NCBI GenBank assembly: GCA_019054805.1 | Contig: JAHQIY010000001.1 | Span: 2,742,501 to 2,806,500 of the forward strand | Source: Brachionus manjavacas | Taxonomy: Eukaryota > Rotifera > Eurotatoria > Ploima > Brachionidae | DNA length: 64,000 bases | Direction: 5' to 3' | Shown: piece by piece, positions 56,744-64,000 of the stretch | Layout: the number at the start of each line of letters is the position of its first letter | How positions within the stretch are numbered: position 1 is the first letter of the stretch | The notes under the pieces: generated by a model | What the model was told of the DNA's origin: nothing | Database searches by the model: none | Seen by the model: the letters and a program-made list of their open reading frames with translations, nothing else | Program-made: the position numbers and the translations under genes

Positions 56744-59098
56744 CTTTAAAAAAATTAAGAAAAATATTTCGCTGGAAAAAAATTATTTATATTTTTTTAC
56801 AAAATAAATATTTATTTTAAAAAACAATTTTACCTAAAAAAAAAGATAAATTGATGTTTAGGTGAAAGAAAATTAATAGTTGTAAGTTGAATATATTCTA
56901 GGAGAATTTACAGAACTAAATCAAACTTGGCACCTACAGACTTGCACATATTTCACTCTCTAGAAAAATTACAACAAGATTTGACTTAGAATTTATCTTT
57001 CAGTTTTTTTTAATTTAAAAAAAGAAAAAAATTTCAATTTATTCTTGAATTAATAAATTTAATAACATGAGATTTTTGTAATTTAAACTGATCAATTTAA
57101 ATAAAAAAGGCTTAATAATAACCACATTTTATAAAGTTTGTACAATTTTAGCAAAAACCTTGTAGATAAATTTTCATAAGAGCAGTATTCTTGATTAAAA
57201 CAATTTAAATAAAATTTTTTCCAAACTTTAAACTTTTTATCAAAAAACACTTTCTTAATATCTGGATCTGCAATTTTTTAAGTCAACTTTTTTAAAAAAA
57301 AATTTTAATCAACGAAATGTAAGACCAGTTGAAGAGGTCAAATTAAAACCAACTTAATTCCACTAATTTTTTAAATTTATCAAATAAAAATATAATTTAT
57401 TTTTAATTTCAAAATTAATAAAGCTATTGTTGCAACACAAAAACATAAAATAAATCAATTTCTCAAACGACTGTTTTTGCTAACTTTTGCCTATTAAAAT
57501 AGAAAATTCGAACTTAAAAAAAATATTTCAATTGTTAATAATATATTATAAACAGACTTGTTTTTAAGTCACAAGTCTTAAGTAAGGTCAAGTCAATGAC
57601 TTAAAATTTTTTTTTTTAGTGAAGTTTATTCAAGTCAACTAATTTTCTGATTTTTTATTCTAATACAAAAAAGGTTTAGTTTTAAAATCAGAAAATTAGT
57701 TGACTTGAATAAACTTCTCTAAAAAATGAAAAAAAATTTTAATAGCTATGACTTAAAAAAAAAAAAAATTTAAGTCAAGTCATAACTTTGACTTAAATTT
57801 TTCTGACTTAGACTTAAAACTGTGACTTAAAAACATTTTTGATTATAAATAAAAGAAAATTTTAAAATTTTTTATATAAAAATGGTTGAATCAATTTATG
57901 AATTCCATTGAAAAATTTCGCAAACCTCAATTCTTCCTGATGATGCTTTGAAAATATTTCACAGAAAATATTTCACATAATAGGTCACAAAAAATTTCTA
58001 AACCAAAATTTTGAAATATCTGAAAAATCGAAATCAAAAAAATTTGGAAAAATTAAAATTTGAAAAAAAAATTTAAAAACAATAATTTAAGCAAAAATAA
58101 TTATTCAACTGTACTTTTTCAAATATTATTCTACCACTCAACTGAAATTTTAGTTTCCATTTACAGAGCCATTTTTCATTGTTCAATGCCCTCTTTTAAA
58201 TCGGTAGAAATTAAAAAAAAATTTTAAATCATCTGTCTAAAAAAGAAAGCACTGTTTGCTTTACTAATAATTTATATGAACCGATGGCAAAATCGAAAAT
58301 GGTGAAATAACATTTGAATATTTCTACTCGAATTATAAACTGCTTTGTGATTAAAAGATCAATGCTAAAGTTTTCAAAATTTAAGCTGTCGATTTTCCAT
58401 AACAATTTTTTATGAATTTATACAAAAATTTGAGTTTTTATACTCGAATTTCTTATTGTTAAATTTTTCAAATAATTTTGGATTCATTTTTTTTTATTTT
58501 TTAATTATTTTAAATGAATACATTATATATAATTTAAATAAATGAAGTTTTGATTAGTCTTGAAGATAGGAACACCAGCCTGTTGATTAACCTTGAAACT
58601 TAAACTTAAATTTTTCCTTATCATTTTTTTCAAAATTTTTTCTCTTCTAAAAAAAATCTTTTTCAAAGAGGACTTTTACCCTTTTTTTGACTTGAGACAA
58701 TTTTGGTTCCGAAATTCTTGAAATTCGTTCTTAAATTCTTTCATTATTATGATATTTTTAGACTCCTTAGAAGAGTTGCAAATTATGAGATAAATGTTAA
58801 TACCAAAACACATTCAATGTAATCATTGCTCAAAATACTAATATAATCTATCAATAAAGCTAAAGTAAAAGTGTAAAGTAACTTAATTAATTATGGATGT
58901 TTATATTCGAATTTTTTTCAAATTTTTTTCGCAGATAAAAAGTCGAATACTTCAACACAAAATTGAATTCTTGAAATATTTTCTTGCTAATAATTTTTTT
59001 TGCGCTTGATTGAATTTCAGCAATCATAGATAGAAATATTGCCACAAACCAATTAATTAAAAAAAAACAAACCAAGATATTGCCGAATTTTTTTCAAA
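56744..59098. other. Presumed intron of the LOTUS-Tudor gene, no exon seen
   Basis: Apart from the AAGTC element, AT-rich sequence in which I see no minus-strand exon. The last part is the promoter region of the calcium-sensor gene. Confidence 0.4.
57547..57838. repeat. AAGTC-type TIR element with inner perfect hairpin
   Basis: Outer ends CAGACTTGTTTTTAAGTCAC and GACTTAAAACTGTGACTTAAAAA mirror each other. An inner stem GAAGTTTATTCAAGTCAACT is mirrored by AGTTGACTTGAATAAACTTC, with more than 30 bp of perfect pairing. About 290 bp, non-coding, within the presumed LOTUS-Tudor intron. Confidence 0.82.
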
Positions 59099-59711
59099 AT
59101 GGGTTGCAAAGGCTCCAAATCCAAGACTATTTCTCATAAAAACATAGATTTCCTTCTTAACAATACCAAATTTAGTCGCGAAAAAATCGATGAGTTGTAT
59201 CAAGGATTCATTGTGAGTGTTTCTCTCCAACTGAAATCAAATTTTTCTTATTTTATTTTAGGAAGAATGTCCAAATGGGAAATTAGGCAAAAAATTTTTG
59301 GAGGAAAAATACTGCGAGTTGTATCCGAATGGCAGCCCAGTAAAATTTTGCCATTATTTGTTCAAAGCACTGGATGAAAAAAAAAAAGGGTTTCTCACAT
59401 TTACTCAATTTATAATGGCACTGAACGATCTAGAAGGCGACTTAAATACACAATACAAACTTTTATTTCGAGTCTATGATGTGAATGGAAATAAAATAAT
59501 TGATCTTAAAGAAATGACTCAAATAATCAAAGCAGTTGATGAATTAAGAGGAAAAGCAAACAAAAATGAACAACCTGCGGAATCAAAAGCAACTATCATA
59601 TTTAATTTGTTCAATAAACCAATTGATAAAGCTAAAAATCAAGGACTAAATGAAGAAGAATTCATCCGAGCTTGTTCGGATAGTTCCGTTGGCATGATTT
59701 TGAAACCGTGA
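59099..59711 (+). CDS. Neuronal calcium sensor-family EF-hand protein (2 exons)
   Basis: Exons 59099-59212 and 59262-59711 join in phase across a 49-bp GT-AG intron to give 187 residues, the usual family length. MGCKGSKSK is an N-myristoylation signal (Gly2, Ser6). The order then follows recoverin/NCS/KChIP proteins: ELYQGFIEECPNGKLGKKF is the degenerate first hand with the C-P-x-G block, followed by YLFKALDEKKKGFLTFTQF (EF2), YDVNGNKIIDLKEM (EF3) and NQGLNEEEFI (EF4). EF3 has intact ligands (D, N, N, D, E). EF2 has Lys at positions 3 and 5 and Gln at 12. EF4 is disrupted by an insertion. It would therefore bind at most one calcium. It is a divergent sensor, on the strand opposite to the surrounding LOTUS and Tudor exons. 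Confidence 0.88.
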
Positions 59712-59750
59712 TTTATCTTAAGATTTTTTTAATAATTTAAATAAATTTAA

Positions 59751-60831
59751 ATTTGGTTTGATTTTTTGTGTTTGAATTACAAAATTGTATCCAATGTTGA
59801 AATTACATTGAAAAAGTGCGATGTTTCAAATTATTTTTTTCAGTCTCAAATAAAAAAATAATTTTAAGTTTATATTGCAAGCATTTTCATATTTGAAATT
59901 AAATTCTTTGGTGAAATAGAAAGAGTTTAATTTTTATTTCGAAGTTTGAAAAAAATATTGAAAATTCTTTTTTTTAATTTTATATGCTAAAACTGCAAAT
60001 TTATCTGAAATTAAATTTCATTATTTTCTAGCTTCGTGAATTTAAATAGAGATTGTGCAGAGCATTAGTAGTTGCAACATCCTGGACTCAAAGAATTAAT
60101 TTTCAACTTGTACTAAAAAAAGAATCAAAATTAGGTGAAAATTTTTTAGTTTATGTGAACAAATTGAATAGAGCTATTTAATAGAATGCCTAATGTTTGA
60201 AGCTGATTTAGAAATAAACAATTTAAAGTATCAATTTTTTTGTTTTTTAATTTGAAAGAGCTCTAGGAATAGCATTTGTTCTAATCTGTTTGACTTGGTA
60301 TTACCTTTTCGACAATTCCAATTACTACTTAAATCTTTGGCTTTCAGCATAAAAAATAAAGATTAAAGAAAAGTAAAATTTATTTTTCACCCTTCAAGTG
60401 TTTGACTTTGAAAATAGAAAATAGATTCATCTATTTCGCAAATTTACCTTGTCCGCTCAAATTTTTATTTTTTATGGAATTATTTTTTCTATCTTTTTTT
60501 TGTTATTACTTTAGCTTTTTTCTAAATAGATGACAAAATTTCAAAATAGTTTAACAATTTTTTGAGTAGGTCAAGTTGATAAAACCTGAGAACAAGAATT
60601 GTTCCATTTACAGGTGATCTATAGTTAATGGAACAATCAAAATTCAAAATTTTTATAAATTCAAAAAAAAAGTCAAAATTTATAAAAAAAACAAAGTTTT
60701 TCATACTTGCAATATTAACTTAAAATTATTTTTTCTTCGAAACTGAAAAAAAATTGAAACATCACACTTTTTCGATGTAATTTCAACATTGGATACATTT
60801 TGTAATTCAAACACAAATAATTAGACCATTT
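59751..60831. mobile_element. 1.08-kb non-autonomous TIR element
   Basis: Ends at 59751-59840 and 60754-60831 are inverted copies of about 78 bp (TTTGTGTTTGAATTACAAAA, ATCCAATGTTGAAATTACAT and GAAAAAGTGCGATGTTTCAA on the left). The interior has no long frame. A single arm occurs at 13225. It sits about 40 bp past the calcium-sensor stop codon, so it may contribute its 3' UTR. Confidence 0.78.
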
Positions 60832-62157
60832 TCAATTGAATATAATTTTACAGTATTTTTTAAGACCGATTAAAAAAAAAAATTTTATTAAAGTTTACTC
60901 TAATTTAAAATCATCTAATAAAGAAGTTGTAATTTCAAAATTAGTTATTAAATTGGCTTGCACATTTAGTTTGAAAAAAAAAATTATAGAAAGTATTTAT
61001 TAAAATAAATTAATAGATTTTAAGTGAATTTCAAGAAACGATGTCAATTTAAATAAAAAAAAAATTTGATATAATAAACTTTTTTTTTGTCAATAAACGT
61101 TAAATATGATTCATAAAGTGATGCCTTAATAAATCTGAATTATCGTTTTAAACATGGCTTATGACAAAAAATTTTAGAATCATTATTTCAAAATGATGCA
61201 TAAATGATTTTAAAATTTTTTTAAATTACATCATTAAAAAGTCGATTACAAAAAGAATCTCAAAATTTAGCACATTTAAATTTTTTTACTATAAATACTG
61301 ATTCCTTTACAATTATTTTTTGAAACCATCAAGATTTATCAGAATATGACTTCTATGCATGTTTTAATTCTTTTTAAAACTTTTCTTATTAAAAAAAAAA
61401 CCTTAATTGAACAAATTTAGATTTAGAACTTCATAATATAAACTTAGAATTTTCAAGTATTGCAAAAAAATTATTTTTGTAAGTGATTAAAATACCTTTT
61501 TTAATTCGCAAAAAATTCAAAAGGCATTTATTTTTTTATTTTTATTTTCTTTTAAACTATTTTTGAATTTCATTACCAGTTAGTGCCAGAATCTATTATT
61601 ACGATTGGAAAAACGAATCGTAATGAACGACTTCTTTAAAGAGAGCTAATACTTTAAGCTATAAAATAAAGGTGATACTTCATTAAATTGATAGTAATTC
61701 GTTTCTCCAAGAGGAATTTTTTAGGCTTCCAAGATAAATTAAAGAAAACTACAATTTAGCTAATATTGTATTGTTTTTACTTGCTTTTACTTGTACTTTT
61801 AAAAATGAAACAATGCCATAAAAAAATTTCCTTTTTTAAATTTTTTTCTGGTATTATGTTTTTTCGGCCTAATCCATAACGACAGATAAGATTAAATAAT
61901 AATATGTTTTAAATAATAAATGAACTTCAGTCTTTAACAGTGAAATTAAAAAAGTGATTAATTTTGAATTTTTATGCCTGATTTAGGTATCAAATTAAAG
62001 CTCTCTCTTTCTACTCTTTAATCAACTCTTTAATCTTTAACAAAAAATGTATTCCAATATATGTCTTCTTAAATTTCATTTTTTTTAGTTTACTTACTTT
62101 ATTTTGATTTTTTTTATCCCGTTTTTTTAAATTTAATTTGATTTTTTTTTAATTTAT
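60832..62157. other. Presumed intronic sequence, nothing recognised
   Basis: AT-rich. I see no exon on either strand. Confidence 0.35.
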
Positions 62158-62200
62158 TCTGAAGGAGCTTCAGCTCGGTACAGAAAACAAACAAAAAAGA
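62158..62200 (-). mobile_element. LINE 3' tail fragment
   Basis: Minus-strand CTGTACCGAGCTGAAGCTCC TTCAGAATAAA matches the LINE tail at 37283-37315. Only the non-coding end is present. Confidence 0.6.
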
Positions 62201-62429
62201 AAACAAATTTTTCCATCTTTTAAGGAAAAAAATGCCATTTAAAAATTATGAAAATTGGATATAATATTGTTTGTATAATTTTTTTTTTTTATCGAATTTG
62301 CTAAGAAATTTAATTACCATTAATTTGAGACCAGGCTTCCCAAAAAATGCGGCAATTTACTTATTTTTTATCTCATTAAAGTTAGACTACTTAAAAATTT
62401 GCCAAAATAGAGAAAAATGGGTGAAATAA

Positions 62430-63145
62430 AATAGCCGACCAACAAAGATGGCAAATTGGAGGTCTTTTGAAAGATCAGATAAAGACTGGAAGATAAATAG
62501 CCGAGTGAGTTGGAGTTTCTCAAAAATGCGTCAATGCAACCTAGCGGAATTTCTAAGCGGCAACTGCAGAAGATCACCTAAATTATCGAATTGTGACGTG
62601 TCCTATAGCCTCTTTTTGTATTTTTTTGAAATATGTATGAAAACACATAATATTAATGTATACTATATAAAAAGATGAACTTCCTAGATAAAATGTATTA
62701 AAAGTACAAGATAAAAAAATTATTTACTAGATAAAAAAGTTACATCCTATATTTCCCTATATCTCCTTCTCCCTATAAAAATTTTTAATAAGACTTTTAA
62801 TTTCGGCTCTTCTCAAAATAAATTATTTGTTATTTAAAAAAAAAATTTGTCATTATTTTGGATAAGCATGATTTTTTAAACAATTAAAAGTATCTAGATT
62901 TTTTGGAAATTTAAATTTAAAACTTGAATTCGAAGTTTCTAAAGGTTAATTATAAAAAAAATTGTATTTATTTTTTAAATCAGATCAGATTTCCTTTATT
63001 TAAAACTGAATCAAAAGATAAAAATTCTCAACCTCAGGATTTCATTACTCAAAGAATTTTAAAATATATTCTTAAAATTAAAAAAGGGAGCAATATAAAA
63101 TTATTTATTAAAAAAAAATTGAAACAAGTAATTTCTGATACCTAA
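62430..63145 (+). other. Two coding-like stretches of unknown origin
   Basis: At 62438-62570 the plus strand reads PTNKDGKLEVF and SELEFLKNASMQPSGISKRQ with stops between. At 62985-63145, after ATCAG, it reads IRFPLFKTESKDKNSQPQDF and ends KKKLKQVISDT. Neither belongs to a family I recognise. They may be decayed exons or a small gene antisense to the LOTUS-Tudor intron. Confidence 0.25.
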
Positions 63146-63298
63146 GATTTGAATGTCAGACAATTTTTTCTTTTTATTTCTTTGCTATTCTTGTTTATGA
63201 TTTTAATTTAATATTTTTAAAATTTCATTACTTATTTTGCATTAAAATTTTATTTTTTCTTTACTTTTAGAAAATAAAATAGATAAAAAGTAACTTAC

Positions 63299-64000
63299 AA
63301 TTTCTTTTTTGTTAATATTTTCATTTTGAATACTTTCATCTGAGTAATAAAGCTTGGTCGATTTTGAATTGTCGACTTCTAGGTGAGCATTGCTGTTCAA
63401 AGATGTACCAGAATCCGAGGAGACCAATTTTTTATTGCTTCTAATTGAAGGGTAAAGGTAAAACGGGTCAAAATTATAGTCCAATTCGACTTGGATTACA
63501 CCAATATTACTTAATTTAAAAGCTAGACCTTCAAGTTTATCAAAGCCGAAGTCAGCCGGATTTAACTTAAATCCGTTTGCTTTTTCGAACAAATCGAGAA
63601 ACTTTTCTTCGCTTAATTTAACATCAAAGTGATCTTTTAGAGCTTTGTCCACAAGTTTTATCAATTTTTTAATCAAGTGTTTATCTGCTGACAAATTGGT
63701 CTTTTTGTTTGAATCTTTTATTTTTTTTTTAATATAGAAATTATGCTTATCTATTTCGATCAATTCGAAATAATTGAACGATCTAGCTGAAAGAAAGTGC
63801 AGCAGACTGGAAAAGCCCAGCTTTCGGAAATCTAAATTTCGTCCAAATTTTTCCCAATACAAATCGGACAATTCCTTTAAGCCTATACCTTCATTTTCTC
63901 GGCTATCAACAAGACTTTTTATATTCTCAATAACTATTTTCTGTTCGTCCTCGGACGAGATATTAAGGCAAACACAAAAATCAGTTCCGCGCCCATTCTC
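63299..64000 (-). CDS. Tandem LOTUS (OST-HTH) domains of a TDRD5/7-like protein, 5' part off window
   Basis: A 702-nt open stretch (234 codons) runs in from beyond 64000 and ends at a GTAAGT donor at 63298, in phase 0. Residues about 16-92 form one LOTUS domain (KELSDLYWEKFGRNLDFRKL; GFSSLLHFLSARSFNYFELI), with the FxxxxGRxLDxRKLGFxxL signature. Residues about 103-182 form a second (LKDHFDVKLSEEKFLDLFEK; LEGLAFKLSNIGVIQVELD). A Ser/Asn-rich linker follows. LOTUS domains bind RNA and Vasa helicase in germ granules; several in a row followed by Tudor is the TDRD5/TDRD7/Tejas architecture. The start codon and any further LOTUS domain lie outside the window. The Tudor exon at 55943-56743 is the best candidate for the C-terminus. 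Confidence 0.85.

Noticed and set aside
1-64000. CRISPR arrays, bacterial operons, rRNA or intact tRNA genes
   Set aside because: No regularly spaced short direct repeats, no rRNA-like stretches, and only tRNA-like fragments inside the SINE candidates; the sequence is plainly eukaryotic.

Overview
This window is eukaryotic, AT-rich, intron-containing DNA from an animal. Genes are split by mostly 50-100 bp GT-AG introns and sit in long AT-rich gaps full of decayed transposons. The gene set is metazoan: a RINGO/Speedy cell-cycle regulator, WDR74, a homeobox gene, cysteine dioxygenase, a CD225/dispanin protein, the ciliary coiled-coil protein CCDC96/CFAP184, a neuronal-calcium-sensor protein and a germline LOTUS-Tudor protein. 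Strong AT bias with tiny introns would suit a monogonont rotifer such as Brachionus, but nothing here proves the taxon.

Layout. 0.4-1.8 kb: WDR74 (minus, four exons), followed by a scrambled plus-strand scrap of itself. 3.2-6.9 kb: a dead SWIM-domain transposase and a LINE 3' end. 7.5-11 kb: Speedy/RINGO (minus, three exons, including a micro-exon), with two LINE remnants in its large intron. 11-16 kb: non-coding TIR elements and a tandem array. 16.2 kb: a 114-residue homeobox gene. 18.8 kb: a dispanin-like protein. 21.1-22.1 kb: a spliced, open pogo/CENP-B-type gene that has lost its first catalytic Asp. 22.9-25.2 kb: LINE wreckage. 25.5-26.8 kb: CCDC96/CFAP184. 29.3-32.7 kb: an acidic-protein gene and a nearly perfect 585-bp inverted partial copy, separated by a LINE scrap and a degenerate Tc1/mariner element with TIRs and a TA duplication. 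36.0-36.8 kb: cysteine dioxygenase. 37.2-40.9 kb: LINE fragments, a SINE-like repeat and a 690-bp palindromic element. 43.3-46.0 kb: two divergently transcribed secreted Cys-rich genes. 47.1-48.2 kb: two small unrecognised genes. 48.3-50.6 kb: a Tc1-like fragment and the best-preserved LINE reverse transcriptase. 51.6-52.4 kb: an unrecognised NLS-bearing protein. 55.9-64 kb: Tudor and LOTUS exons on the minus strand, probably one TDRD5/7-type gene, with a complete calcium-sensor gene on the opposite strand in between.

There is no operon-like logic. The most interesting points are the candidate domesticated pogo gene, the calcium-sensor gene apparently nested in the LOTUS-Tudor intron, the inverted duplication whose edge coincides with a mariner end, the chimeric WDR74 fragment, and several high-copy palindromic repeat families. 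I could run no searches; family names come from motif recognition and exon joins from GT-AG sites and reading phase.
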